Shown: one piece after another, positions 34,736-42,903 of the stretch
Layout of the letters: every line of letters begins with the position of its first letter
Numbering within the stretch: the first letter of the stretch is position 1
Assembly (NCBI RefSeq): GCF_003236395.1
Contig: NZ_POUD01000031.1
Coordinates: 1-49,065 of the forward strand
Direction: 5' to 3'
DNA from: Nonomuraea aridisoli
GTDB taxonomy: Bacteria; Actinomycetota; Actinomycetes; Streptosporangiales; Streptosporangiaceae
DNA: 49,065 nt
The notes under the pieces: generated by a model
Told to the model about the DNA's origin: nothing
The model's database searches: none
The model's input: the letters and a program-made list of their open reading frames with translations, nothing else
Program-made: the position numbers and the translations under genes

Positions 34736-34906
34736 TATATGACGATAATTTCACCGATTGCCGGAAACGTAAGCGCTCATGGCGGCGGCGTCAAGCACCA
34801 GAAGTCCTGATAAGTCACTTGATTTAACAACTTGCCCGACTTACGCTGCCCGCAGTCCGTCGGAAAGCGCCCGTTCGACCGTGCACGCTCGAGCAAAGGA
34901 GCCGCG

Positions 34907-36541
34907 ATGGCAGAGGACTGGGACAGGATCGTCGATGTGCTGATCGCCGGCAGCGGCGCCGCGGCCATGAGCGCGGCCATCACGGCGGCCGACAGGAGAC
35001 TCGACGCGCTGCTCGTCGAGAGCACCGACAAGTGGGGCGGCACCACCGCCATCTCCGGCGGCGGCTTGTGGATGCCGAACAACCCCCTCATGCGGCACGC
35101 CGGCGTGCACGACTCCCTGGAGGAGGCGCTGACGTACATGGAGGACGTCATCGGCGAGGTCGGCCCGGCCTCCTCCCGCGAGCGCAAGCTGGCGTTCCTG
35201 AAGACGGCTCCGCAGGTCGTGCGGTTCCTGCACCGGCACGGCGTGCGCTGGGCCCGTTCGAAGGACTATCCCGACTACTATCCCGACCGGCCCGGCGGCA
35301 GGATCGGCCGGGCGATCGAGGTCAGGCCGTTCGACGCCAGGCTGCTCGGGCCGTGGGCCGAGCGTTCCCGGGCGCTGGACGGCCTGCCCGTGCCCGTCAT
35401 GACCGACGACGTCTGGCAGCTCTCCCGGGCCTGGTCCAGCCCCGACGGCTTCGTCCGCGGCGCCCGTCTCGTCTTCCGCACGCTGGGCGGCGTGGCGACC
35501 GGCAAGCGGCTGCTCGGCTCCGGCGGCGCGCTGGCCTGCTCCCTCATGTACGTCGTCCGCAACCAGCAGACCCCCGTGTGGCTGTCGTCGCCGCTGACCG
35601 AGCTGATCATGGAGGACGGTCGCGTGACCGGCGCCGTGGTCTCCCGCGAAGGCCGCTCGATCCGCGTACGCGCCAGGAACGGCGTTGTCCTGGGCGCGGG
35701 CGGTTTCGCGCACAACCCCGAGTGGCGGCAGAAGCACCACGGCATCCCCGGCTGGTCCTCGGCCCCGGAGGGAGACCTCGGCACCGCCATCGAGCTGGGC
35801 GCGCGGGCCGGGGCGGCGCTGGCCCTGATGGACGACGCCTGGTGGGGCTCTGCCCTGATCGGCCCCGACGGCCACCCCAACTTCGTCCTGTGGGAACGCT
35901 CGATGCCGTTCTCGATCGTGGTGGACACGCGGGGGCGGCGCTTCACCAACGAGTCGGCGTCGTACATCGACTTCGGGCACGACCTGCTCGCCCTCGGCAA
36001 GCTGCCCGCCTGGCTGGTCACCGACGCCCGCCACGCCCGCCGCTACCTGTCGGCCGCGCTGCTGGCCGGACGGCAGCGCTGGTACGACGCCGGTCTGCTG
36101 CTCAAGGCCGGCTCGCTGGAGGAGTTGGCCGCAAAGACGGAGATCGACCCGGCCGCGCTGCGGGCGACCGTCGAGCGCTTCAACGGCTTCGCCCGCACCG
36201 GCGTCGACGAGGACTTCGGCCGGGGCCGCACCGCGTACGACCGCTACTACGGAGACCCGCGCGTCAAGCCCAACCCCAACCTCGGCCCCCTGGAGAAGGC
36301 CCCCTTCTACGCGATGCGCGTGCACCCCGGCGACCTCGGCACCAAGGGCGGCCTGCTCACCGACGAGCACGCCCGCGTGCTGCGCGAGGACGGCACCCCC
36401 ATCCCCGGCCTGTACGCCGCCGGCAACACCACCGCCTCGGTCATGGGCCGCACCTACCCGGGCCCCGGCTCCACCATCGGCCCCGCGGTGGTGTTCGGCC
36501 ACCTCGCCGCCCTGCACGCCGCGGGAGCCTCATCACCATGA
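34907..36541 (+). CDS. FAD-dependent 3-ketosteroid-delta1-dehydrogenase-like protein
   Basis: The 544-residue flavoprotein belongs to the succinate dehydrogenase/fumarate reductase-like flavoprotein group, nearest in motif to KstD. It has an N-terminal FAD site DVLIAGSGAAAMSAAI, then TDKWGGTTAISGGGLWMP, a DGRVTGAV segment and C-terminal TYPGPGSTIGPAVVFG. KstD enzymes introduce the 1,2 double bond into ring A of 3-ketosteroids. The ATG at 34907 follows AAAGGAG. A longer frame to 34832 lacks a ribosome site. It converges on a P450/TetR/SDR operon that may also act on steroid-like substrates. Confidence 0.85.
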   Translation: MAEDWDRIVDVLIAGSGAAAMSAAITAADRRLDALLVESTDKWGGTTAISGGGLWMPNNPLMRHAGVHDSLEEALTYMEDVIGEVGPASSRERKLAFLKTAPQVVRFLHRHGVRWARSKDYPDYYPDRPGGRIGRAIEVRPFDARLLGPWAERSRALDGLPVPVMTDDVWQLSRAWSSPDGFVRGARLVFRTLGGVATGKRLLGSGGALACSLMYVVRNQQTPVWLSSPLTELIMEDGRVTGAVVSREGRSIRVRARNGVVLGAGGFAHNPEWRQKHHGIPGWSSAPEGDLGTAIELGARAGAALALMDDAWWGSALIGPDGHPNFVLWERSMPFSIVVDTRGRRFTNESASYIDFGHDLLALGKLPAWLVTDARHARRYLSAALLAGRQRWYDAGLLLKAGSLEELAAKTEIDPAALRATVERFNGFARTGVDEDFGRGRTAYDRYYGDPRVKPNPNLGPLEKAPFYAMRVHPGDLGTKGGLLTDEHARVLREDGTPIPGLYAAGNTTASVMGRTYPGPGSTIGPAVVFGHLAALHAAGASSP

Positions 36542-36643
36542 GTCGTCCCGCCCGCCGGATCGTCGAAAGGGACACGGGCGGGGAAGGGTTCGGGGGTGCG
36601 GGAGCCCCTGAGGGTTCCTTCCGGCAGGTCGCTGAACCGGCTC

Positions 36644-36928
36644 TCAGTCGTGGAGCGAGCCGCCGCCGTCGATCGACCTGGTCTGCCCGTTGATCCACTC
36701 GGCGTCGTCGGACAGCAGGAACGCCGCCGCGGCGGCCAGGTCGAACTCGGCCCACAGCGCCGTGCCGCCGGCCGCGGTGATCCTCTTGGCGGTGGCCTCG
36801 GCGCCGGCGGCGTTCACGTCGCCGATCAGCACCCGGCAGCCCTCTTCGGCCAGCCGTTCGGCCGTCGCCGCGCCGATGCCGGTGGCGCCGCCGCAGACGA
36901 CGACGCGTTTGTTCGCAAGACCGCGCAT
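36644..36928 (-). pseudogene. short-chain dehydrogenase with internal deletion
   Basis: Only 94 residues remain where SDRs have about 250. The N-terminal Rossmann part is intact (VVVCGGATGIGAATAERLAEEG ending at LWAEFDL). The text then jumps directly to the C-terminal segment AAAAFLLSDDAEWINGQTRSIDGGGSLHD. The whole middle, including the NAG motif, the catalytic Ser and YxxxK, is missing, and the frame is kept. An in-frame deletion of about 150 codons is the simplest explanation. The ATG at 36928 directly follows the TetR stop, so it was the last gene of that operon. No dehydrogenase activity is expected. Confidence 0.8.
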
Positions 36929-37615
36929 TCAGGTGTCCGTTCTCGTCGGGGGGTCGTCGGGGAGTGCGGTGACGGGGGCGAGCCACAACCCGACCATCGC
37001 GTCGATGAGACCGACGGCGGTCGCCTCCCAGGAGGTGCGCGGGGTGGGGCCGCCCTCGTGCAGGGCACGCTCGCGCTCGGCCAGCGTGTGCACGATCAGC
37101 ACGCGGCTCATGTCGGAGCGCTCGCGGTGGACGTGGCCGGGCACACCGGGCACGGCGCGGCCCAGGCCCTCCAGCGTGCGGCGCATGGCGGGCGTCGCGA
37201 CCGTCTCGTCGATGACGATCTCGCGCAGTGCCGGCTCGGTCGTGACCTGGGCCATGCAGCGGGCCCGCCAGCTCGGCACGGCCAGCGAGTCGAGATGGGA
37301 GGTGAACGGCCGCACCAGGCAGGACACCCAGGCGCGCAGGTCGGAGGAGCCGGCCATCTCGTCGAGCATCCGCACCCGCAGGTGCTCGATGGCGGCGGCG
37401 TGCCGCCGGACGATCTCGCGGACGAGGTCGGCCTTGGTGCCGAAGTGGTAGCCGACCGCGAAGTGGTTGCCCTGCCCGGCCGCCTCGCTGATCTGCCGGT
37501 TGGACACCGCGGCCACGCCGTTCTCGGCGAACAGCCGCTCGGCGGCGTCGAGGATCGCCGTCCGGGTCGCGGCGGCCCGCCCGCCGGACTCGCGGGTTCG
37601 GGCGACGTTCACCAT
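36929..37615 (-). CDS. TetR-family transcriptional regulator
   Basis: The 228-residue protein has an N-terminal helix-turn-helix (TRTAILDAAERLFAENG ... VSNRQISEAAGQGNHFAVGYHFGTK) and a ligand-binding helical domain without recognisable detail. The ATG at 37615 overlaps the P450 stop by 7 bases; a GTG at 37612 is equally placed. It sits between the P450 and the truncated SDR and probably represses this operon. The inverted repeat at 38866-38883 upstream of the P450 is a candidate operator. Confidence 0.9.
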   Translation of the reverse strand: MVNVARTRESGGRAAATRTAILDAAERLFAENGVAAVSNRQISEAAGQGNHFAVGYHFGTKADLVREIVRRHAAAIEHLRVRMLDEMAGSSDLRAWVSCLVRPFTSHLDSLAVPSWRARCMAQVTTEPALREIVIDETVATPAMRRTLEGLGRAVPGVPGHVHRERSDMSRVLIVHTLAERERALHEGGPTPRTSWEATAVGLIDAMVGLWLAPVTALPDDPPTRTDT

Positions 37616-38814
37616 GTGACCGGCACCCGCGACAGGCCGCCGACCACGAGGCCCTCGCGCCGGGCCAGGGCCTCGGCAGGCTCGGCCAGGCGCAGCGTGG
37701 GCAGGCGGTCGAGCAGCACCTCCAGCACGGTCTGCAACTCGGTGCGGGCCAGCGCCTGGCCGATGCAGGAGTGGGGGCCCGCACCGAAGGCGACGTGCGT
37801 GTTGGGCCGGCGGTCGAGCACCATGGCGTCGGCGTCGGCGAACTGCCGCTCGTCGCGGTTGGCCGAGGCCATGCTGCACACGACCGTGGTGCCCGCGGGC
37901 AGCCGCTCGCCGCCGACCTCGACCTCCTCGCTGAGGTAACGCGGCATGCCGAAGCCCGGGTTGGCGTCGAAGCGCAGGCTCTCCTCCACCGCCGTGCGGA
38001 TCAAGGCGCGGTCTGCCAGCAGCCGCTCCCACCGCGTACGGTCGGCCAGCAGCATCGCCACCATCTTGCCGATCATGTTGGCGGTCGTCTCGTGCCCCGC
38101 GACCAGCAGGCCCTTGGCGGTGCCGATCATGAGCTGCTCGGTCAGCCGCCCGTCGAGCGCGCCCACGATGGAGATCAGCTCGCTGATCAGGTCGTCGCCC
38201 GGCTCGGCCCGCTTGGCCTCGACGTGGGCCCTGAGATAGCTCTCGAAGTCGGCCTGCGCGGCGTCGATCTCGTCCTGGGTGAATCTCGTCAGGCTCAGCA
38301 TGGTGTCGGACCAGTACGCGAACTTGTCGCGGTCGGAGTCGGGCACGCCGAGCAGGTCGCAGATCACCCACACCGGCAGCGGGAAGCCGAGCGAGCTCAC
38401 CAGGTCGGCGGGCGCCCCCTGCTTGACCATCTCGCCGGCCAGGTGGCCGGTCATCGCCTCGATGCGCGGCTGCATGGCCGAGACGCGCTTGGCGGTGAAC
38501 GTCCTGCCGATGAGCTGCCGCCACGCCTTGTGGTTCTCGCTGCTCATACTGGACATGCCGCCGAACACGCCGCCGGACTCGTTCGCGGTCACCTGGGCGG
38601 CGTCGGGCGCGTCGAGGTCGCGGGTGAAGCGGGGGTCGGACAACACCTGCCTGACGTCGTCGTAGCGGGTCAGCAGCAGCGCCCGGTCGCCGCTCGGAAG
38701 CCGGATCGGCGCCACGGGACACTGCTCACGCAACCGCGCCCACTCCTCGGGCGGCTCCAGCGCCGTGGGGTTGCGGAACGGATAATCCGGTACGTGCACG
38801 TCGGCGTTGCTCAC
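37609..38814 (-). CDS. cytochrome P450
   Basis: The 401-residue class I bacterial P450 has the I-helix motif LVAGHETTAN, the ExxR motif EESLR and the heme loop FGAGPHSCIG with the thiolate Cys near 350. No ferredoxin or reductase gene is adjacent, so electrons must come from elsewhere. The GTG at 38814 is preferred because GGGAGG lies 4 bases upstream; a GTG at 38826 lacks a site. It is followed by a co-directional TetR and SDR remnant, and faces a KstD-like gene beyond them. A steroid or terpenoid substrate is possible but not shown. Confidence 0.93.
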   Translation of the reverse strand: MSNADVHVPDYPFRNPTALEPPEEWARLREQCPVAPIRLPSGDRALLLTRYDDVRQVLSDPRFTRDLDAPDAAQVTANESGGVFGGMSSMSSENHKAWRQLIGRTFTAKRVSAMQPRIEAMTGHLAGEMVKQGAPADLVSSLGFPLPVWVICDLLGVPDSDRDKFAYWSDTMLSLTRFTQDEIDAAQADFESYLRAHVEAKRAEPGDDLISELISIVGALDGRLTEQLMIGTAKGLLVAGHETTANMIGKMVAMLLADRTRWERLLADRALIRTAVEESLRFDANPGFGMPRYLSEEVEVGGERLPAGTTVVCSMASANRDERQFADADAMVLDRRPNTHVAFGAGPHSCIGQALARTELQTVLEVLLDRLPTLRLAEPAEALARREGLVVGGLSRVPVTW

Positions 38815-38822
38815 GATGCCTC

Positions 38823-38834
38823 CCACGATCGTGG
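38823..38834. promoter_or_regulatory. 12-bp perfect palindrome at the P450 start
   Basis: CCACGATCGTGG is perfectly symmetric and ends 9 bases from the preferred P450 start. It could be an operator overlapping the initiation region, or chance. Confidence 0.4.
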
Positions 38835-38865
38835 ATCAAAGGCCCATTCAAGCCGCCCACCTCTT

Positions 38866-38883
38866 TTAAGTCAATCGACTCAA
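38866..38883. promoter_or_regulatory. candidate TetR operator upstream of the P450 operon
   Basis: TTAAGTCAATCGACTCAA is an imperfect palindrome, with AGTC/GACT cores and TT/AA ends, in the 83-base gap before the P450. Its size and AT-rich ends suit a TetR-family operator for the co-transcribed regulator. Confidence 0.55.
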
Positions 38884-38897
38884 CTCAGGGGCCGGGC

Positions 38898-39863
38898 TCA
38901 TCGTGAGACGGTGATGACGACGTTCCCCGTCTTGCGGCCGGTCTCGACGTAGCGGTGGGCCGCCACGATGTCGTCGAGCGGGTAGAACCGGTCGATCACC
39001 GGCTTGAACTCGCCGGAGGCCATGAGCTCCGCGAAATGCCGCGCCGTCGCGGCGTCGTTCCTCGGCAGCGGGAAGCGCACCCTCCTGCCGCCCAGCAGCG
39101 GCCCGGCGAGCGCCAGGAAGGGGTTCTGCCACAGCGGCCCGAGGTCCGACGCGACGTAGACGCCGCGCGGTTTCAGCAGCCGCCGGCACCGCGCGTACGT
39201 GCTCTTGCCGACCGCGTCGATGACGGCGTCGTAGCGCCCGGCGTCCTTCGTGAAGTCCTCGGTCGTGTAGTCGATCACCCGCTCGGCGCCGAGGCCGCTG
39301 ACCAGGCCGGCGTGCGCCCGCTCGCACACCGCGGTCACCCGGGCCCCGGCGATCCGCAGCAGCTGGACGGCCGCCGACCCGATGGCCCCGGTCGCGCCGT
39401 TCACCAGCACGTCGTGCCCGGCTCGCACGCCCGCGCCGCGGATGATCGTCAGCGCGTAGTGGGCGCCCTCGAGGCCGGGGGCCACCTCGTCGTAGGTCAG
39501 CCCGTCGGGGACGAGCGCGACGGTGCCGTGCTGGGAGATGGTCATGTACTCGGCGTGCGCGCCCCAGCCGACGTCGTTGTAGCCGAACACCCGGTCGCCG
39601 GTCTTGAACGCCGTGACCCCCCGTCCCACGGCCTCGACCCGGCCCGCGAACTCGTTGCCGAGAATCGTGATCTTCGGGCGGACGAGCCCGGTGGACACCC
39701 GCCAGAAGAACGGTTTCGCCGCGCGTAACGCGCAGTCGGTGCGATTGACCGTCGTCGCGTGCACCGCGACGAGCAACTCGCCGTCCTTGACCACCGGTTC
39801 GGGCACTTCTGCGACGCGCACCACGTCCGGCGGTCCGTAGGCGACGCGTACTGCGGCTTTCAT
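38898..39863 (-). CDS. zinc-free MDR oxidoreductase (quinone reductase-like)
   Basis: The 321-residue protein is a medium-chain dehydrogenase/reductase. It has an N-terminal GroES-like domain (NRTDCALRAAKPFF, LGNEFAGRVEAVG) and a Rossmann domain with VLVNGATGAIGSAAVQLLRIAGARVTAV (AxGxxG-type dinucleotide site). The zinc ligands of alcohol dehydrogenases and the structural Cys cluster are absent, as in NADPH:quinone oxidoreductases. It reduces or oxidises a small carbonyl or quinone substrate. It starts 9 bases after the membrane protein stop upstream, probably one operon. Confidence 0.88.
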   Translation of the reverse strand: MKAAVRVAYGPPDVVRVAEVPEPVVKDGELLVAVHATTVNRTDCALRAAKPFFWRVSTGLVRPKITILGNEFAGRVEAVGRGVTAFKTGDRVFGYNDVGWGAHAEYMTISQHGTVALVPDGLTYDEVAPGLEGAHYALTIIRGAGVRAGHDVLVNGATGAIGSAAVQLLRIAGARVTAVCERAHAGLVSGLGAERVIDYTTEDFTKDAGRYDAVIDAVGKSTYARCRRLLKPRGVYVASDLGPLWQNPFLALAGPLLGGRRVRFPLPRNDAATARHFAELMASGEFKPVIDRFYPLDDIVAAHRYVETGRKTGNVVITVSR

Positions 39864-39872
39864 GACCGGAGT

Positions 39873-40499
39873 CTAGCCACCGAACGGCACGAGGATCAGG
39901 ACCAGAATCGCCGCCCCCAGCGTGAAATCGAGGACCGCGCAGAACTCCGCCATCGACCGCGCCACGACCTTGCCGGCCCGCAGGACGGCGACGTCCTGCA
40001 CGGCGTGGCCGATCAGGGCCGCCGCCACCAGAGCGCCCCCGGCCTCGGGGGAGAGGGACAGCGCGAACACGGCGGCGCCGCCGAAGAGCAGCATCGCGGG
40101 CAGTTGCGCGGCGGTGAGCCCGCCCCGGCGCGGCAGCCCGCCGGCCAGGCCGAGGACGACGACGGTGACCGCGCTCGCGATGAGCAGCGGCCACGGATCC
40201 AGGTCGAACGCCCTCATCAGCGCCACCGCCACCACCGAGAGCCAGAACAGCGTCCAGGCCACGCCCGGCCGGTCGACCACCGCCGTGGCGAGGTAGATGA
40301 GCGCGGCCAGGTACACGATGAACCCGAGGGCGCGGCCGTCCTGCGCGTCGCCGAGGTTCAGCGCGGCGGCCGCCAGCCCGCACCAGGTGGGCCAGCGGTT
40401 CGCGAGCGCCGCGACCGCCCGGCCCGGCGACCACCGGCGCGCGGGCACGGGCGGGGACTCGGCGGCGGTGCGGGCGTGCGGAGTGTCGGTCATGCTCAC
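39873..40499 (-). CDS. polytopic membrane protein of unknown function
   Basis: The 208-residue protein has about six or seven membrane segments after a Pro/Ala/Arg-rich cytoplasmic start (1-30). Stretches such as FIVYLAALIYLATAVVD, TLFWLSVVAVALM and LLIASAVTVVVLGLAGG are visible. A His in ALIGHAVQDVAVLRAGKVV and a C-terminal EFCAVLDFTLG are the only polar features in the hydrophobic half. No family recognised. It probably shares a transcript with the MDR oxidoreductase 9 bases downstream and is divergent from the GlxA-type regulator. Confidence 0.75.
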   Translation of the reverse strand: MSMTDTPHARTAAESPPVPARRWSPGRAVAALANRWPTWCGLAAAALNLGDAQDGRALGFIVYLAALIYLATAVVDRPGVAWTLFWLSVVAVALMRAFDLDPWPLLIASAVTVVVLGLAGGLPRRGGLTAAQLPAMLLFGGAAVFALSLSPEAGGALVAAALIGHAVQDVAVLRAGKVVARSMAEFCAVLDFTLGAAILVLILVPFGG

Positions 40500-40591
40500 G
40501 ATGCTGGAGCAGGGCGCCGCCGTCCGCCGAGACGCTGCGGTGACATGTCGTGAATATTGGGAGGTGTGTCCTGCCGGACTACACTCGGCGG

Positions 40592-41566
40592 GTGAACGAG
40601 CGTCTGGTCGTCGTGGTGGGCTACGACGACGCCGAGCTGATCGAGATCGCCGCCGTCACCACCAGCCTCGGCATGGCGAACGTGCTCGGCTCGCCGCGGG
40701 AGCCGTACCGGATCGCCTTCGTCACCCCCGGAGCGCGCCAGATCACCCTGCCCACCGGGCTGGCCCTGGCGGGCGGCGACGCGCTCGAACGCATCACCGG
40801 CCCCTTCGACACGGTGCTGGTCGCCGGCGGCTGGGGGCACCGGCGGGCCGCCGACGACCCGCTGATCGTCGCCCACGTGCGCCGCATCGCCCGCGAGAGC
40901 CGCCGCGTCGCGTCCGTCTGCACCGGAGCCGCCATCCTGGCCGCCGCCGGGCTGCTGGACGGCCACCGCGTCACCACCCACTGGCGCTGGGCCGGCGACC
41001 TGGCCGCCCGCCATCCCGAGGTGCGCGTAGACCCGGGCCCGATCTACATCCGCGACGGCGACCTCGTCACCTCCGCGGGCGTCACCAGCGCGCTCGACCT
41101 GTCGGTGGCGCTGATCCAGGAGGACCACGGCCCCGACCTGGCCCGGCGGGTGGCGCGCGAGCTGGTGATCTACCTCCAGCGGCCGGGCAACCAGGCGCAG
41201 ATGAGCATGTTCACCGCCGCGCCGCCGCCCGGCAACGACCTGGTCCGCCGGGTGCTCGACCACATCGGCGGCCACCTCGCCGGCGACCTGTCCACCACCG
41301 CCCTGGCCGCCGTGGCCGGCGTCAGCGCCCGCCACCTGACCCGGCTCTTCCTCGCCGAGCTCGGGGAAAGCCCCGGCCAGTACGTCCGCCGGACCCGCCT
41401 GGAGGCCGCCGCCCACCTGCTGGCCGGCACCTCGCTGACGATGCCCGCCGTGGCGGCCCGCTGCGGCTTCGGCTCGGCCGAGACGCTCCGCCAGGCGTTC
41501 GTCGGCGCGTACGGCGTCGCCCCGTCCCACTACCGCGACGCCCACGCCCGCAGCCGGCCCGGGTAG
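40592..41566 (+). CDS. GlxA-type AraC regulator with DJ-1/PfpI domain
   Basis: The 324-residue protein has an N-terminal DJ-1/PfpI (class I glutamine-amidotransferase-like) domain with SVCTGAAILAAAGLLDG (Cys at the nucleophile elbow) and THWRW. A C-terminal pair of AraC helix-turn-helix motifs follows (LAAVAGVSARHLTRLF, VAARCGFGSAETLRQAF). GTG start at 40592. The frame extends to a GTG at 40550 but the family N-terminus fits 40592. Such regulators sense an unknown ligand and activate or repress nearby genes; the divergent membrane-protein/MDR operon is a reasonable target. Its stop lies 3 bases from the cvnD stop. Confidence 0.88.
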   Translation: MNERLVVVVGYDDAELIEIAAVTTSLGMANVLGSPREPYRIAFVTPGARQITLPTGLALAGGDALERITGPFDTVLVAGGWGHRRAADDPLIVAHVRRIARESRRVASVCTGAAILAAAGLLDGHRVTTHWRWAGDLAARHPEVRVDPGPIYIRDGDLVTSAGVTSALDLSVALIQEDHGPDLARRVARELVIYLQRPGNQAQMSMFTAAPPPGNDLVRRVLDHIGGHLAGDLSTTALAAVAGVSARHLTRLFLAELGESPGQYVRRTRLEAAAHLLAGTSLTMPAVAARCGFGSAETLRQAFVGAYGVAPSHYRDAHARSRPG

Positions 41567-41569
41567 CCC

Positions 41570-42151
41570 TCAGGGCCCTTCGACCGCGTACGTGACCAGC
41601 GTCGTCAGCACCTCCTTGACCGAGTCGCGCTCGCGCACGTCGCACAGCACGATCGGGATGGTCGCGTTCAGCCCGAGCGCCCGCCGCACTTTGTCCGGGT
41701 CGTACCGGCGGGCCCCCTCGAAGCAGTTCACGCCCACCACGAACGGGATGCCGCGCTGCTCGAAGTAGTCCACCGCCGGGAAGCAGTCCTGCAGCCGGCG
41801 GGTGTCGGCGAGCACGACCGCGCCGAGCGCGCCGAGGGCCAGCTCGTCCCACATGAACCAGAACCGGTCCTGCCCCGGCGTGCCGAACAGGTAGAGCCAC
41901 AGCCCCTCGCGGATGGTGATGCGGCCGAAGTCCAGCGCCACCGTCGTGGTGATCTTGGCTTCGACGCCCGAGATGTCGTCCACGCCGACGCCCCGGTCGC
42001 TCAGCAGCTCCTCGGTGTGCAGCGGGCGGATCTCGCTGATCGTGCCGACCATGGTCGTCTTGCCCACGCCGAAGCCGCCGGCGACCAGGATCTTGATGGC
42101 CAGGGCCGGGGCGACCGCGGTCGTCCCCGGCTCAGAGGCTGCGTAGCCCAT
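41570..42151 (-). CDS. cvnD: conservon small GTPase-like protein CvnD
   Basis: The 193-residue protein has a P-loop AGGFGVGKTT near the N-terminus, a switch-type segment LWLYLFGTPGQDRFWFMW and a NKxD-region equivalent VGVNCFEGA. This is the CvnD family of Ras-like ATP/GTP-binding proteins. It is the last gene of the conservon. It overlaps cvnC by 20 bases. CvnD is thought to associate with CvnA-C at the membrane in a G-protein-like signalling complex. Confidence 0.93.
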   Translation of the reverse strand: MGYAASEPGTTAVAPALAIKILVAGGFGVGKTTMVGTISEIRPLHTEELLSDRGVGVDDISGVEAKITTTVALDFGRITIREGLWLYLFGTPGQDRFWFMWDELALGALGAVVLADTRRLQDCFPAVDYFEQRGIPFVVGVNCFEGARRYDPDKVRRALGLNATIPIVLCDVRERDSVKEVLTTLVTYAVEGP

Positions 42152-42482
42152 CCAGCACTTCCCTGTAGATGCGTTCGTCGATCGTCTGCGCGGCCGGGCG
42201 CGGGCGCTCGATGGCGACCAGGCCCTCGCGCCGCAGGTCGCCGAGGATCACCCGGGTGATGTTGACCGGCAGCCGCAGGTGCGCCGCCACGTCCGCGACC
42301 GGCGTGGGCCTGCGGCACAGCTGCAGCACGGTGTGATGCTCGGGGAGCAGGTCCACGGGCGGGCGCGCCCCGTAGACCGTCGTGACGATGGCCACCAGGT
42401 CGAACATCTCACCCTGGGGGCGCGCCCGGCCCCCGGTCAGCCCGAACAGCCGGATCAGCGGCCCGGGATCCTCACCGGTCAC
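42132..42482 (-). CDS. cvnC: conservon DUF742 protein CvnC
   Basis: The 116-residue protein belongs to DUF742, with a winged-helix-like core (LQLCRRPTPVADVAAHLRLPVNITRVILGDLRREGLV). The N-terminal RLFGLTGGRARP motif is characteristic. It overlaps cvnB by 11 bases and cvnD by 20, so all are co-translated. In conservons it bridges the GTPase and the roadblock protein. Confidence 0.93.
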   Translation of the reverse strand: MTGEDPGPLIRLFGLTGGRARPQGEMFDLVAIVTTVYGARPPVDLLPEHHTVLQLCRRPTPVADVAAHLRLPVNITRVILGDLRREGLVAIERPRPAAQTIDERIYREVLDGLRSL

Positions 42483-42903
42483 GGCCCGCGCCGTTCCAGA
42501 CGGGTGCCGGTGCCGCCCCCCTCGGCTGCGCGCTCAGATGCTCGCCGACCCGCTTGACCATCAGGGCCATCTCGTACGTCACCAGGCCCAGCTCGGCGTC
42601 CCCCGAGGCGAGCACGGCCATCCGGGCGCCCTGTCCGGCCGCGGTGACGAACAGGAAGCCCTCGTCCAGCTCGATGATCGTCTGCCGTACGCCGCCCAGG
42701 CCGAAGTGCCGCCCGGCGCCCGCGGCGAGGCTGTGGCTGCCCGCGGAGATGGCCGACAGGTGCTCGGCGTCCTCCCGGGTCAGGTCGCGCGAGGCGCCCA
42801 TGGCCAGCCCGTCGGCGGACAGCACGATGGCGTGCCGCACGCCGGGGACCCGCTGGGTGAGGTCGTCGAGCAGCCAGCTCAGTTCACTTCTGGAATCGGG
42901 CAT
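42472..42903 (-). CDS. cvnB: conservon roadblock/LC7 protein CvnB
   Basis: The 143-residue protein has a roadblock/LC7 domain (LSWLLDDLTQRVPGVRHAIVLSADGLAMGAS ... FLFVTAAGQGARMAVLAS). Such proteins regulate small GTPases such as MglA and CvnD. Its start overlaps the cvnA end by 20 bases. The C-terminus (after about 120) is Pro/Ala-rich and disordered. Confidence 0.93.
   Translation of the reverse strand: MPDSRSELSWLLDDLTQRVPGVRHAIVLSADGLAMGASRDLTREDAEHLSAISAGSHSLAAGAGRHFGLGGVRQTIIELDEGFLFVTAAGQGARMAVLASGDAELGLVTYEMALMVKRVGEHLSAQPRGAAPAPVWNGAGRDR

Noticed and set aside
34800..34850. KstR-like operator before the KstD-like gene
   Set aside because: ACTTG and AACTTG direct repeats are present but do not form the inverted repeat expected of KstR or KstR2 sites.
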